In this document: positions 1 to 10,505 of the stretch, piece after piece
Position numbering within the stretch: the first letter of the stretch is position 1
Layout: each line of letters begins with the position of its first letter
Origin: an uncultured Prevotella sp.
GTDB taxonomy: Bacteria > Bacteroidota > Bacteroidia > Bacteroidales > Bacteroidaceae
NCBI GenBank assembly: GCA_946186115.1
Contig: CAMHLV010000030.1
Location: forward strand, 1 to 38,082
Direction of reading: 5' to 3'
Length of the DNA stretch: 38,082 nt
Program-made: the position numbers and the translations under genes
The notes under the pieces: generated by a model
The model's input: the letters and a program-made list of their open reading frames with translations, nothing else
What the model was told of the DNA's origin: nothing
The model's database searches: none

Positions 1-1357
<1,357 letters not shown>

Positions 1358-1400
1358 TTAAATATTTAAAATTAAATCTTGTTTTAGACTATACTGACTG

Positions 1401-1428
1401 CAAAGTTAACTAATAATTTCAAAACAAA
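1401..1428 (-). promoter_or_regulatory. atpD promoter (TAnnTTTG -7 box)
   Basis: On the minus strand TAACTTTG (1408-1401) matches the Bacteroidota -7 consensus exactly. A TTTG at 1428-1425 lies 16 nt upstream, slightly short of the usual 19-21. The predicted 5' leader is about 45 nt. The box lies downstream of the pfkA terminator, which fits an independent transcription unit. Confidence 0.55.
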
Positions 1429-1483
1429 AGAACACATTACCCATTTTTTTCCGAAAGCATCCAATTTTTTTTGTTCCCCAGAC

Positions 1484-1526
1484 AACAAAAACACACCCGA
1501 GACTCCACACATGTTGGAATCCCGGG
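1484..1526 (-). terminator. Rho-independent terminator of the pfkA transcript
   Basis: In the minus-strand RNA the arm at 1526-1515 (CCCGGGAUUCCA) pairs with 1507-1496 (UGGAGUCUCGGG) over 12 positions including G-U pairs, with a 7-nt loop. It is followed by GUGUGUUUUUGUU. It sits about 75 nt past the pfkA stop and before the atpD promoter. Confidence 0.75.
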
Positions 1527-1601
1527 GGATATTAAATAACGCAAACTGATCTCTGCTGGGTAATTAGCGAGCAGAGCTCAATGAGCTGAGTGATTTTAGT
1601 A

Positions 1602-2579
1602 TCAGATGCTCAGTTCGTCGAGAACCTTGATAAGTTTCTTATCAAACGGCTTGTCGGTACGGATGCACTCTGAGAAGGGGACATAGACCACCTCGTTGTT
1701 GCGAACGCCTACCATGACATTGCGCTGTCCCTGCTTGATGGCCTCGATAGCTCCCACACCGGTACGCGAAGCAAGGATGCGGTCGCGGGCAGAGGGAGAA
1801 CCGCCACGCTGCAGATGGCCGAGAATAGACACTCGCACGTCGAATTCGGGGAACTCCTTCTTGACGCGGTCGGCATAGTAGAGGGCGCCGCACTTGGGGC
1901 TCTCAGACACTATAACGATACACGACTTCTTGGACTTGCGGATGCCTCGGCTCATAAACTGTGCCAGTTGGTCTACTTCTGTCATCTCTTCGGGGATAAT
2001 GGCAGCTTCGGCGCCAGAGGCAATGGCTGAATTCTGGGCAAGGAAGCCTGCGTCACGTCCCATAACCTCGACGAAGAAGATGCGCTCGTGAGAATTGGCG
2101 GTGTCGCGTATGCGGTCAACACATTCCATGATGGTATTCATCGTGGTATCGTAGCCTATGGTGGCATCGGTGCCATAGAGGTCGTTGTCGATAGTGCCCG
2201 GCAGTCCGATAACCGGGAAGTCGTACTCCATGCCGAAGTTGCGTGCTCCCGTCAGCGAGCCGTTACCGCCAATTACCACCAAAGCATCGATATTCTCTTT
2301 CTGGCAGGTCTCGTAAGCCATAGCCATTCCCTCAGGAGTAACAAACTCCTTTGAGCGGGCAGTCTTCAGAATAGTACCGCCTCTTGTAATAATGCCCGAA
2401 ACATCTTCTGTGGTGAACTCCTTGACTTCACCCTTGATAAGGCCGTCGTAGCCACGATAGATTCCCTTAATGCTAAACCCATTGTAGATACCAGCACGGG
2501 TTACGGCACGAATGGCCGCATTCATACCTGGGGCGTCACCCCCTGAGGTAAGTATTCCAATTGTCTGAATTTTACTCAT
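1602..2579 (-). CDS. pfkA: ATP-dependent 6-phosphofructokinase
   Basis: This cytoplasmic glycolytic kinase phosphorylates fructose 6-phosphate to fructose 1,6-bisphosphate. The 325 residues match the usual length of bacterial ATP-type PFK (about 320). Visible motifs are the N-terminal nucleotide loop [14 protein letters not shown] (11-24), the catalytic PGTIDND (127-133, base Asp131) and VEVMGRDAG for substrate binding. The GGDGS loop known from E. coli reads GGNGS at 104-108, so the usual Mg-binding Asp is Asn; I recall this from Bacteroides homologues too. It lies 25 nt downstream of the nhaD-type gene and is followed by a strong terminator, so it looks like the last gene of the nqr-thrS-nhaD-pfkA run. 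Confidence 0.95.
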   Translation of the reverse strand: MSKIQTIGILTSGGDAPGMNAAIRAVTRAGIYNGFSIKGIYRGYDGLIKGEVKEFTTEDVSGIITRGGTILKTARSKEFVTPEGMAMAYETCQKENIDALVVIGGNGSLTGARNFGMEYDFPVIGLPGTIDNDLYGTDATIGYDTTMNTIMECVDRIRDTANSHERIFFVEVMGRDAGFLAQNSAIASGAEAAIIPEEMTEVDQLAQFMSRGIRKSKKSCIVIVSESPKCGALYYADRVKKEFPEFDVRVSILGHLQRGGSPSARDRILASRTGVGAIEAIKQGQRNVMVGVRNNEVVYVPFSECIRTDKPFDKKLIKVLDELSI

Positions 2580-2604
2580 AACTAATAGTAGTTCGTGTGT
2601 AATA

Positions 2605-3978
2605 TTATATGTTTACCATATTTAGTTCAAGCCAAAGCACTATAAAGCCTACAATCCATCCCAAAAACACTTTAGGCGTAAGGTGCTTGACATACCATCC
2701 TAATTTTACATGTTCCATCTTCATAAGAGCGATACCGCTTATGCTACCTACTGAGAGCAGACAGCCGCCCACTGCAGTAGAATAAGCTATAATGCTCCAA
2801 TAGGCTCCATTCACCGAGATATCGCCCACACCAATCTTATAGAGCGAGATATTGCTTATGGCAATAGTGAAGGAATCGACAATACTGCTCAGCAGACCGG
2901 CGCCTATACCGATGAGCCATACATCGTGGATATAGGTGTCGAACCAGTCGGCAACATCAGCCCATACTCCTGTCTCTGTTACCACTCCCATGCCGAGCAT
3001 GATTCCCATCACGAAAAGCATCTGCTGAATAGCGCCATACTGCAGGGCATGCGGGATACGGCGTGACGACATCAAACCGGAGTCTATCAGCTTGCGGTTG
3101 AATGCCTCGTTGACCACCCACAGCACCGACAGCACGCACAATGCACCGAGGAACGGAGCAAGTTTGGTGATGTTGTGGAATGTGGGGATAAACCATAGTC
3201 CGCCGATACCGACGAATAGCATCACTAATCTCTGCCAGCGGTTCAGGCGGGTATCGTCGCCGCGATACGGAGATGGGCTCCATGCTGTGTCAAGCCGGTC
3301 GGGCAACTCTCGATTGATGAGTATCGTAGGTATCACCCATGCGAGTAGTGCTGGCAGTAAGAGGTATGCCGAGAAGCGGCTTGCCGTGACAGCACCGTCG
3401 CCCCAGAGTATCAGTCCGATAGGGTCGCCGATAACCGTAAAACAACCGCCACAGTTGGCTGCAAGCAGAATGGCACTGCCTACAAGCATGCGCTGACGCG
3501 AGTTCTGCAGGATTTTATGCATTATAACCAGCATCATAGTCGCTGTGGTAAGGTTGTCGAGATTTGCAGAGAGTATGAAAGTTGCTATTGTGATTGTCCA
3601 CAACAGTCGTTTCGAATTACGTGTCCGAATCCATTCGGTGATGAAGTCGAAACAGCCGTTGTTGTTGAGCAGTTCGACTGTCGCCATCGTTGCCAGAAGG
3701 AACATCACGATGGCGGCAGCCCTGCCTACATAGTTGAGGAATACGCAGTCGTAGATAAAATACTTCACCGACTCACTGGTAGAGACGTTGCCACCCAGCC
3801 ATTCGCGGTAGTCGGCGGCATGCTGTGCCGTCACGAAGTCGGCTCCCCAGCAAACATACACAACCCACCCCACTGTACCGAGGAACATGGCAATAGCAGC
3901 CTTGTTAACACCCGTCAGATGGCCTGTTGCTATTAACAGGTAGGCCAACACCAGCATGGCAACTATAATCAGTGTCAT
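2605..3978 (-). CDS. nhaD: Na+/H+ antiporter, NhaD type
   Basis: This 457-residue, strongly hydrophobic protein belongs to the ArsB/NhaD ion transporter superfamily and sits in the inner membrane. It probably exchanges Na+ for H+. Characteristic stretches are [19 protein letters not shown] and [20 protein letters not shown], which contain the polar residues inside membrane segments that mark NhaD proteins. Many membrane segments (about 11-12) are apparent. It sits between thrS (48 nt) and pfkA (25 nt), downstream of the whole Na+-NQR operon, so genes that pump and exchange sodium are placed together. Substrate specificity is inferred from family resemblance; another ArsB/NhaD-type anion or cation transporter is possible but less likely. 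Confidence 0.85.
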   Translation of the reverse strand: MTLIIVAMLVLAYLLIATGHLTGVNKAAIAMFLGTVGWVVYVCWGADFVTAQHAADYREWLGGNVSTSESVKYFIYDCVFLNYVGRAAAIVMFLLATMATVELLNNNGCFDFITEWIRTRNSKRLLWTITIATFILSANLDNLTTATMMLVIMHKILQNSRQRMLVGSAILLAANCGGCFTVIGDPIGLILWGDGAVTASRFSAYLLLPALLAWVIPTILINRELPDRLDTAWSPSPYRGDDTRLNRWQRLVMLFVGIGGLWFIPTFHNITKLAPFLGALCVLSVLWVVNEAFNRKLIDSGLMSSRRIPHALQYGAIQQMLFVMGIMLGMGVVTETGVWADVADWFDTYIHDVWLIGIGAGLLSSIVDSFTIAISNISLYKIGVGDISVNGAYWSIIAYSTAVGGCLLSVGSISGIALMKMEHVKLGWYVKHLTPKVFLGWIVGFIVLWLELNMVNI

Positions 3979-4026
3979 CTTATAAAAGTATTTATCTGTT
4001 TATCTCTTACGACGTCACGCTAACCT

Positions 4027-5970
4027 TTAGAAATCCTTGGTCATCTCGGCCACCTTCTCATTGATGTGGTCGATGAATTCCTGAATGGTCATCACAGTCT
4101 GCTCACCGCCGCCCTGCGGACGTACGGCAACAGTGCCGTCCTGCTGCTCCTTCTCACCGACAATCACCATGTAAGGAATACGCTTCAGCTCGTTGTCGCG
4201 AATCTTGCGGCCGAGCTTCTCGTTGCGCAGGTCGATGGTGGGACGGACGCCGCCCAGGTCGAACTTCTTGGCAACCTCCTTGGCATAGTCGTTGTATTTC
4301 TCCGACAGCGGAAGAATAGCCACCTGGTCAGGCGTGAGCCACAAGGGGAAGTGGCCTGAGGTGTGCTCGATGAGCACGGCACAGAAGCGCTCCAGAGAGC
4401 CGAACGGTGCGCGGTGAATCATGACAGGCGTCTTCTTCTGGTTGTCCTCGTCGGTATATTCCAGCTGGAAGCGCTTGGGCAGGTTGTAGTCCACCTGGAT
4501 AGTTCCCAGCTGCCAGCGACGGCCGATGGCATCCTTGATCATGAAGTCGAGCTTCGGACCGTAGAAGGCTGCTTCGCCGTATTCCACCTTGGCCTTGAGT
4601 CCCTTCTCCTCACAAGCTTCCTGAATAGCCTTCTCGGCCAGTGCCCAGTCTTCGTCGGAACCAACATACTTATCGTGGTCGTTAGGATCGCGCAGCGAGA
4701 TCTGTGCCTCGAAGTTGAAGCCGAAGGCCGTCAGCACGATGCCGATGATGTCCATCACGTTCAGGAACTCCTGCTTCACCTGGTCGGGACGACAGAACAG
4801 GTGGGCATCGTCCTGCGTAAACGAGCGCACACGCGTCAGTCCGTGCAGCTCACCACTCTGCTCGTAGCGATATACCGTACCGAACTCTGCAATACGCAGG
4901 GGCAGGTCGCGATAGCTGCGGGGCTTCCATGCGAAAATCTCGCAGTGGTGAGGACAGTTCATGGGCTTCAGCATGTACTCTTCATCCTCCTCGGGGGTGT
5001 GGATGGGCTGGAAGGAATCCTTGCCGTAGTGGGCATAGTGGCCCGAAGTGACATAGAGGTTCTTAGAACCGATATGCGGAGTGATAACTTCCTGATATCC
5101 AAAGCGCTTCTGAACCTTACGCAAGTGGTCCTGCAGGCGCAGGCGCAACTCGGTGCCCTTCGGCAACCAGATGGGCAGACCCTTGCCGACCTTGTCGGAG
5201 AACATGAAGAGTTCCATCTCCTTACCAATCTTACGGTGGTCGCGCTTCTTGGCTTCCTCAAGCATCTCCAGATACTCGTCGAGCATCTTCTTCTTGGGGA
5301 ACGAGATACCGTAGAGGCGCTGCATCTGCTCGCGGCTGGCATCACCGCGCCAGAAGGCTCCGGCAACGCTTGTCAGCTTCACGGCCTTGATCTCGCCAGT
5401 GTCCATGAGGTGCGGACCGCGGCAGAGGTCGGTGAAGTTACCCTGTGTATAGGTTGTGATGGAACCATCCTCCAGGTCCTGCTCAATATGCTCGCACTTG
5501 TAGGTCTGGCCATCGGCAGCAAACTGCTTCAGAGCTTCGGCCTTGGGCACCTCACGGCGCACCACCGGCTCCTTCTTGCCAGCCAGTTCCTTCATCTTGG
5601 CCTCAATCTTGGGGAAGTCGCTCTCCTTGATCATCTCGCCGTCCTTCAGCAAGACATCATAGAAGAAACCATTCTCGACAGCAGGTCCGAAACCGAACTG
5701 TATGCCAGGATACAACTCCTGCAGAGCCTCTGCCAACAGGTGGGCAGAGGTGTGCCAGAAGGTATGCTTACCCTGCTCATCCTCAAACTTGTATAATGCT
5801 ATCGTGGCATCCTCGTTGATGGGGCGATTCAGTTCCACGGTTTCACCGTTTACTCCGCAGCTAATCACGCTACGCGCCAGAGCCGGTGAAATGCTCTCGG
5901 CAATCTGAAGTCCGGTTACGCCCTGTTCATACGAGCGAACAGATCCGTCCGGAAAAGTGATGTTAATCAT
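4027..5970 (-). CDS. thrS: Threonyl-tRNA synthetase
   Basis: This class II synthetase charges tRNA-Thr in the cytoplasm. The 647 residues fit the family. The order is an N-terminal TGS domain (1-60), the editing domain with the zinc-like HxxxH (His73, His77) and CxxxH (Cys183, His187), then the catalytic core with zinc ligands Cys339 (KPMNCPHH) and His390 (DDAHLFC) plus the histidine in [13 protein letters not shown], and the C-terminal anticodon-binding domain. The start ATG at 5970 gives [10 protein letters not shown], the usual TGS beginning. It is placed 33 nt after nqrF and 48 nt before the antiporter; infC, its frequent partner in other bacteria, is not adjacent. No clear promoter lies in the 33-nt gap. 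Confidence 0.97.
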   Translation of the reverse strand: MINITFPDGSVRSYEQGVTGLQIAESISPALARSVISCGVNGETVELNRPINEDATIALYKFEDEQGKHTFWHTSAHLLAEALQELYPGIQFGFGPAVENGFFYDVLLKDGEMIKESDFPKIEAKMKELAGKKEPVVRREVPKAEALKQFAADGQTYKCEHIEQDLEDGSITTYTQGNFTDLCRGPHLMDTGEIKAVKLTSVAGAFWRGDASREQMQRLYGISFPKKKMLDEYLEMLEEAKKRDHRKIGKEMELFMFSDKVGKGLPIWLPKGTELRLRLQDHLRKVQKRFGYQEVITPHIGSKNLYVTSGHYAHYGKDSFQPIHTPEEDEEYMLKPMNCPHHCEIFAWKPRSYRDLPLRIAEFGTVYRYEQSGELHGLTRVRSFTQDDAHLFCRPDQVKQEFLNVMDIIGIVLTAFGFNFEAQISLRDPNDHDKYVGSDEDWALAEKAIQEACEEKGLKAKVEYGEAAFYGPKLDFMIKDAIGRRWQLGTIQVDYNLPKRFQLEYTDEDNQKKTPVMIHRAPFGSLERFCAVLIEHTSGHFPLWLTPDQVAILPLSEKYNDYAKEVAKKFDLGGVRPTIDLRNEKLGRKIRDNELKRIPYMVIVGEKEQQDGTVAVRPQGGGEQTVMTIQEFIDHINEKVAEMTKDF

Positions 5971-6003
5971 ATTCTACGATATAAATATTTAAAGATTAGT
6001 TTT

Positions 6004-7272
6004 TTATCCACCAAAGTTGTCGTACATGATACTTTCAGGCTCTACGCCGAGAGAGTCGAGCATGGAGACGACAGCCTTCGACATAGGACCAGGACCGCAC
6101 ATGTAGTACTCGATGTCTTCGGGAGCCTCGTGGTCCTTGAGGTATGTATTGAGCATAACCTGATGGACGAAGCCCGGAGTATATTTGACACCAGCGGCAT
6201 CGGCAGCGGGGTCTGGGCGGTCGAGGGCCAGATGGAAGTGGAAGTTGGGATACTCCTTCTCCAGACCAAGGAAATCGTCGAGATAGAACACCTCGTTGAG
6301 TGCGCGGGCACCATAGAAGTAGTGCATCTCGCGGTCAGTGGTATGCAGAGTCTTGGTCATGTGCATAATCTGAGCACGCAGCGGAGCCATACCGGCACCA
6401 CCTCCAACCCATATCATCTCCTTCTTAGAGTCGAAATGCGGATGGAAGTCTCCATAAGGACCTGACATAATCACCTTGTCGCCAGGCTTCAGCGAGAAGA
6501 TATACGACGAGGCAATACCCGGGTTGACCTCCATGAAGCCGCTCTTGTCGGCCTTGAACGGCGGTGTGGCAATACGCACGGTGAGCATAAACACGTCGCC
6601 CTCTGCAGGATAGTTGGCCATAGAGTAGGCGCGGATGGTTGGTTCGGGATTCTTACACTTGAGCGGGAACAAGCCAAACTTCTCCCAACTGGGCAGATAC
6701 TCGTCGCCTATCAGACTCTTGTCGAAGTCCTTGTCGTAGTCGATGCAGTCGAAGGCGGGAATCTTTATCTGGGCATACGAACCCGGCAGGAAGTCCATGT
6801 GGGCTCCGGCAGGCAGCTGTACCTTGAACTCCTTGATAAACGTAGCGACGTTCTTATTAGAGATAACGGTACACTCGTACTCCTTGACACCAAGAATGCT
6901 TTCATCAACATGTATCTTGAGGTCGCCCTTCACCTTGCACTGACATCCGAGACGCCAACCGGCCTTAATCTCCTTACGTGAGAAATGGGGCTTCTCTGAA
7001 TCGAGGATTTCTCCCCCACCCTCAAGAACCTGTACCTTACACTGTCCGCATGAGGCCTTACCACCGCATGCTGAAGGCAGGAACACACCATTCTCGTTGA
7101 GTGTTGACATAAGACTGTTGCCCTGAGCCACTGAGATGGTACGATCGCCATTTATCTCGATGTTAACATTGCCGCTGGGCGAGAGATACTTCTTTGCCAC
7201 AAGCAGCACGATAACCAACAGAAGTATTACGATGAGGAACACTCCAATACTATATGCTATAAACTGAGCCAT
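6004..7272 (-). CDS. nqrF: Na+-NQR subunit F (NADH oxidation, 2Fe-2S and FAD)
   Basis: This subunit is the electron entry point of the sodium-pumping NADH:quinone oxidoreductase. It has one N-terminal membrane anchor (about 4-27), then a 2Fe-2S ferredoxin domain with Cys69, Cys75, Cys78 and Cys110, then a ferredoxin-reductase domain. The FAD motif RAYSMANYP starts at Arg214, followed by the NAD-binding glycine-rich GGGAGMAPLRAQ and a C-terminal YYMCGPGPM. The 422 residues are somewhat longer than Vibrio NqrF (about 408), but all cofactor motifs line up. The 34-nt gap before it consists almost wholly of 8-nt repeats (see repeat entry). It is the last gene of nqrA-F. Confidence 0.97.
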   Translation of the reverse strand: MAQFIAYSIGVFLIVILLLVIVLLVAKKYLSPSGNVNIEINGDRTISVAQGNSLMSTLNENGVFLPSACGGKASCGQCKVQVLEGGGEILDSEKPHFSRKEIKAGWRLGCQCKVKGDLKIHVDESILGVKEYECTVISNKNVATFIKEFKVQLPAGAHMDFLPGSYAQIKIPAFDCIDYDKDFDKSLIGDEYLPSWEKFGLFPLKCKNPEPTIRAYSMANYPAEGDVFMLTVRIATPPFKADKSGFMEVNPGIASSYIFSLKPGDKVIMSGPYGDFHPHFDSKKEMIWVGGGAGMAPLRAQIMHMTKTLHTTDREMHYFYGARALNEVFYLDDFLGLEKEYPNFHFHLALDRPDPAADAAGVKYTPGFVHQVMLNTYLKDHEAPEDIEYYMCGPGPMSKAVVSMLDSLGVEPESIMYDNFGG

Positions 7273-7306
7273 AATTTCAATTCTACAATTTTACAATTCT
7301 TCAATT
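7273..7306 (-). repeat. Degenerate 8-nt tandem repeat filling the nqrE-nqrF gap
   Basis: Read on the minus strand, the spacer directly after the nqrE stop is ATTGAAGA, ATTGTAAA, ATTGTAGA, ATTGAAAT, then the nqrF ATG. These are four ATTG-led units in an 8-nt register. The same unit forms arrays at 24504-24561 and 29837-29868. Confidence 0.7.
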
Positions 7307-7933
7307 TTATATGTTCAGTCCAGAGAAACACATCATTGCCATAGCCATGAGACCGACAGTAATAAACACAATGCCGAGGCCCTGCAGGGGCTTGGGGACG
7401 TCCGAGTACTGCATCTTCTCACGGATGGCACCCATAGCCACGATGGCAAGCGTCCAACCAATACCAGAGCCGAAACCATAGACCACAGCGTCCCAGATAG
7501 AAGTGATGGCCTGCGAATTGGTGGGTTCCATGAGGATACGCTGCTGCATGAACAGCGAGGCTCCCATGATGGCGCAATTCACGGCAATCAGCGGGAGGAA
7601 GATACCCAGGGCAGCGTAGAGCGAGGGCGAATACTTCTCAACCGTCATCTCGACGAGCTGCACCATACCTGCAATGACAGCAATAAAGAGGATAAACGAC
7701 AAGTAGCTCAGGTCAACGCCTTCAGCGAGGCAGTCGGGACCTAAGACCTTTGTCTGCAACAGATAGTTTACGGGGACAGTCACCGTGAGCACGAAGGTCA
7801 CAGCGAGACCCAATCCCAACGAAGTCTTCACGGTCTTCGACACAGCAAGGTAGGAACACATGCCGAGGAAGAAGGCGAAAATCATATTGTCCACAAAGAT
7901 GGACCTGAACAGTAATGATATTGCGTGTTCCAT
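7307..7933 (-). CDS. nqrE: Na+-NQR subunit E
   Basis: This integral membrane subunit of the Na+-translocating NADH:quinone oxidoreductase has 208 residues and about six membrane segments, paired with NqrD in the inner membrane. Start [20 protein letters not shown] and the segment [20 protein letters not shown] are typical of NqrE; the Cys in that segment corresponds to the conserved cysteine thought to ligate an Fe centre between NqrD and NqrE. A second conserved Cys is in [14 protein letters not shown]. The gene starts 3 nt after the nqrD stop, which suggests translational coupling. Confidence 0.97.
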   Translation of the reverse strand: MEHAISLLFRSIFVDNMIFAFFLGMCSYLAVSKTVKTSLGLGLAVTFVLTVTVPVNYLLQTKVLGPDCLAEGVDLSYLSFILFIAVIAGMVQLVEMTVEKYSPSLYAALGIFLPLIAVNCAIMGASLFMQQRILMEPTNSQAITSIWDAVVYGFGSGIGWTLAIVAMGAIREKMQYSDVPKPLQGLGIVFITVGLMAMAMMCFSGLNI

Positions 7934-7936
7934 AAC

Positions 7937-8560
7937 TTACTTCTCCTTATAAAAATATGCACGATGAACCCAAATCACACAACCAACGAGAATCAGCGCC
8001 ATAGCCGGCATCGTCATCATACCATTGTTTACATAGCCAAAGTCGTAGCAGACATCAGGGATAATCTGGAAACCTAAGAGTGAACCACGTCCGAGGAGTT
8101 CACGAACGGCACCCACGATGACCAGAATCATAGCGTAGCCCAGACCGTTACCAACACCATCGAGGAACGAAGGCCAAGGCTTGTTCTGCATAGCGAAGGC
8201 CTCCAGGCGTCCCATCAGGATACAGTTGGTGATAATCAGACCGACATACACAGAGAGCTGGACGCTGACGTCGTAGGCGAAAGCCTTCAGGATCTGCGAG
8301 ACTATAGTTACGAGAGCAGCAACCACCACCAGCTGCACCACGATACGGATGCGATTAGGAATAGTGTTGCGGATGATTGAGATAATCACATTCGCAAAGG
8401 CGGTGATTACCGTTACGGCGAGTCCCATCACGATGGCAGGCTTCAGCTGCGCTGTGACGGCCAATGCCGAGCATATACCCAAAACCTGTCCGAGGATGGG
8501 ATGATCAACATTCAACGGATTGGTGAAAACCTCTTTATTTTGTTTACAGAATAATGCCAT
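7937..8560 (-). CDS. nqrD: Na+-NQR subunit D
   Basis: This 207-residue integral membrane subunit is related in sequence to NqrE and has about six membrane segments. It begins MALFCKQNKEVFTNPLNVDHPILGQVLGICSALAVT; the Cys in LGICSAL and that in GLIITNCILMGRLEA correspond to the cysteine pair conserved in NqrD/RnfE proteins. It lies between nqrC and nqrE with 3-nt gaps on both sides, so the three genes are tightly coupled. Confidence 0.97.
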   Translation of the reverse strand: MALFCKQNKEVFTNPLNVDHPILGQVLGICSALAVTAQLKPAIVMGLAVTVITAFANVIISIIRNTIPNRIRIVVQLVVVAALVTIVSQILKAFAYDVSVQLSVYVGLIITNCILMGRLEAFAMQNKPWPSFLDGVGNGLGYAMILVIVGAVRELLGRGSLLGFQIIPDVCYDFGYVNNGMMTMPAMALILVGCVIWVHRAYFYKEK

Positions 8561-8563
8561 AGT

Positions 8564-9238
8564 TTACTCCTCCTCTGCTTTAGGTTCAACAACTGTAGAA
8601 TCAGAACTTGCAATAGATTCGAGTAATTTACCAATTGCATAATTCTTGACATTCTTCAAACCGTCTTTGATCATGGCATCTACACCGTTGGAAGTTAATG
8701 TGGCTCCTGTCACACAATCCACCTGAGTGGAAGGGTCATCCACCTTTTTCACGATGGAAAGAACTACATCGCCCTTTTCATTCCAAATATTTTTGCCAAT
8801 GAACTTCTCTTGCCAAGCTTGAGAATCTTTGATCTCAGCGCCTAGTCCTGCGGTCTCGCTATCATGGTTGAAGTAAGCACCATATACTTTGCCATCATTG
8901 TCAATGGCGATATATCCGCTGATGCCTCCCCAAAGACCCATACCCTTCAGGTTGGCAACAATGATGTCCTGACCATCAATCTGGCACTCATATACCTTTT
9001 GGCCGTCAATATCTTTCTCTTCCTTCACCACCTCAGCGTACTTGGCCTCTGCCTCGGCACCATCCAAATCGCGGATGTTGAGTGAATAGAGAATCTGTTT
9101 CTTCACATCGAGTGCAACGTTAGCGTCCTGCATGGGCTTCAATGCCTGATAGACGAAAGCCAGCAGGAAGGCCACGATGACCACGAGTATCGCGCTATAT
9201 ATAATAATGTACGCGTTAGAGTTTGTATTCAGTTTCAT
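8564..9238 (-). CDS. nqrC: Na+-NQR subunit C (covalent FMN)
   Basis: This subunit carries a covalently bound FMN on the periplasmic side of the complex. It has one N-terminal membrane anchor (about 9-31) and a soluble FMN-binding domain. The flavinylation motif DCVTGAT is at 174-180, so Thr180 is the predicted FMN attachment residue; attachment requires the flavin transferase ApbE, which is not in this window. At 224 residues it is shorter than Vibrio NqrC (about 257), with an acidic C-terminal tail (VEPKAEEE). Its start codon overlaps the nqrB stop by 4 nt (ATGA). Confidence 0.96.
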   Translation of the reverse strand: MKLNTNSNAYIIIYSAILVVIVAFLLAFVYQALKPMQDANVALDVKKQILYSLNIRDLDGAEAEAKYAEVVKEEKDIDGQKVYECQIDGQDIIVANLKGMGLWGGISGYIAIDNDGKVYGAYFNHDSETAGLGAEIKDSQAWQEKFIGKNIWNEKGDVVLSIVKKVDDPSTQVDCVTGATLTSNGVDAMIKDGLKNVKNYAIGKLLESIASSDSTVVEPKAEEE

Positions 9239-10395
9239 TTTGTACCTCCTCTCTTTAAGCGTTTCGAGATGTTATGCTCCACCACGAAGTGGTCAATCAT
9301 AGGAGCAATCATGTTGCCGAAGAAGATGGCAAGCATCATACCCTCGGGGTAGCCGGCATTGCGCACACGGATGATGACGGCCATGGCACCGATGATGAAG
9401 CCATAGATGTACTGACCAGTAGTGGTGCGGCACGAGGTGACGGGGTCGGTAGCCATGAAAACGGCACCGAAGGCAAAGCCACCCAGCACGAAGTGATGCC
9501 ACCAAACCATGTTGGTTGCACCCATCTGCTCGAACAGGATAGCCATCAAGCCACCACCTACGAAGACACTCAGCATGGTGCGCCATGAGGCAATGCCAGT
9601 CCAAAGCAGGATAGCAGCACCGATAGCAATAGCGACAAGCGATGTTTCACCGATAGAACCAGGGATGAATCCAAGGGCCATATCAAGGATAGAAGCATCG
9701 GGAGTGATGTTCTGTGCCAGCTGTCCAAGCGGTGTAGCAGCAGTGAAGCCGTCGGGCAGGTCGTTACCCAGACCGAAGATGCTGCTCTGAGCCACCCAAA
9801 CGGTATCACCCGTCATCTTTGAAGGATAAGCGAAGAACAGGAACATACGGGCTGCTACAGCAGGGTTGAAGATGTTCATACCTGTACCACCAAAAATCTC
9901 CTTACAGAAGATTACTGAGAATGCGCAGGCCAGAGCCAGCATCCACAACGGGCAGCCGATAGGAATAATCAGCGGAATAATGATACCAGATACGAGATAA
10001 CCCTCCTGGATTTCCTCGCCCTTCCACTGTGCCCAGGCAAACTCGATGCCCAGACCTACAATGTAGCTTACCAGAATCTTAGGCAATACTGCCAAGAAGC
10101 CATAGCAGAAAATCTCGCAGAACGAAGCTGTTGCCAGCGTTCCTGCAGCGAGATAGTTCTGATAGCCGATATTGTACATACCAAACAGCATGGCCGGCAT
10201 CAGGGCGATGACCACCATACTCATAATGCGCTTTGAGTCGATAGCGTCGTGAATATTGACACCCGTCTTTGCCGTGTCATTAGGCACGTAAAGGAAGGTC
10301 TCAAAGCCGTCGAACACCGAACGGAAAGCATGCAGCTTGCCACCCTCCTCGAAGTTCGGCTTCACCTTATTTAAATAATTCCTTATAAAACTCAT
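9235..10395 (-). CDS. nqrB: Na+-NQR subunit B (membrane, covalent FMN)
   Basis: This is the main membrane subunit of Na+-NQR, with about ten membrane segments, a covalent FMN and a role in the quinone and sodium path. I start it at ATG 10395 (MSFIRNYLNKVKPNFEEGGK, 386 residues), because the N-terminal part then matches the usual NqrB beginning; the frame is open upstream to 10464, but that stretch is made of the palindromic repeats. The flavinylation motif DGFTAAT (215-221) gives Thr221 as FMN site. SGIIIPLIIP and the long TGMNIFNPAV segment are typical. The gene overlaps nqrC by 4 nt and is separated from nqrA by a 110-nt spacer. Confidence 0.96.
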   Translation of the reverse strand: MSFIRNYLNKVKPNFEEGGKLHAFRSVFDGFETFLYVPNDTAKTGVNIHDAIDSKRIMSMVVIALMPAMLFGMYNIGYQNYLAAGTLATASFCEIFCYGFLAVLPKILVSYIVGLGIEFAWAQWKGEEIQEGYLVSGIIIPLIIPIGCPLWMLALACAFSVIFCKEIFGGTGMNIFNPAVAARMFLFFAYPSKMTGDTVWVAQSSIFGLGNDLPDGFTAATPLGQLAQNITPDASILDMALGFIPGSIGETSLVAIAIGAAILLWTGIASWRTMLSVFVGGGLMAILFEQMGATNMVWWHHFVLGGFAFGAVFMATDPVTSCRTTTGQYIYGFIIGAMAVIIRVRNAGYPEGMMLAIFFGNMIAPMIDHFVVEHNISKRLKRGGTK

Positions 10396-10413
10396 ATTCT
10401 TTGTTCTTATTTG

Positions 10414-10501
10414 TTTATAGGAAGGAAACTGCTTATTCCCAGCATGGGAACAATCCGTTCCCACGGAGGGAACTGTTCATTCCCATCATGGGAATCTTTC
10501 G
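10414..10501 (-). repeat. Tandem 22-nt palindromic units in the nqrA-nqrB spacer
   Basis: Three consecutive units each contain an inverted repeat: TTCCCA-gca-TGGGAA (10436-10450), GTTCCC-acgga-GGGAAC (10457-10473) and ATTCCCA-tca-TGGGAAT (10479-10495). Their centres are at 10443, 10465 and 10487, exactly 22 nt apart. A decayed fourth unit fits 10414-10435 (14 of 22 positions match the middle unit). In mRNA they would form three small hairpins between nqrA and nqrB. Confidence 0.8.
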
Positions 10502-10505
10502 TTTA

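Noticed and set aside
4003..4026. TGACGTC palindrome between the antiporter and thrS
   Set aside because: It is short and without U-tract or partner sites; too little for a terminator or operator.
4363..5796. Plus-strand open frame of 477 codons antisense to thrS
   Set aside because: It lies wholly inside the well-supported thrS gene on the other strand and has the leucine- and valine-rich composition of a codon-usage shadow; no motif or promoter supports it.
10396..10464. N-terminal extension of NqrB (23 extra residues)
   Set aside because: It would be coded by the palindromic repeats and lacks resemblance to NqrB; ATG 10395 gives the family N-terminus.
10414..10501. Possible CRISPR array
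   Set aside because: The 22-nt units follow each other directly without spacers and each is palindromic; no cas genes are present.
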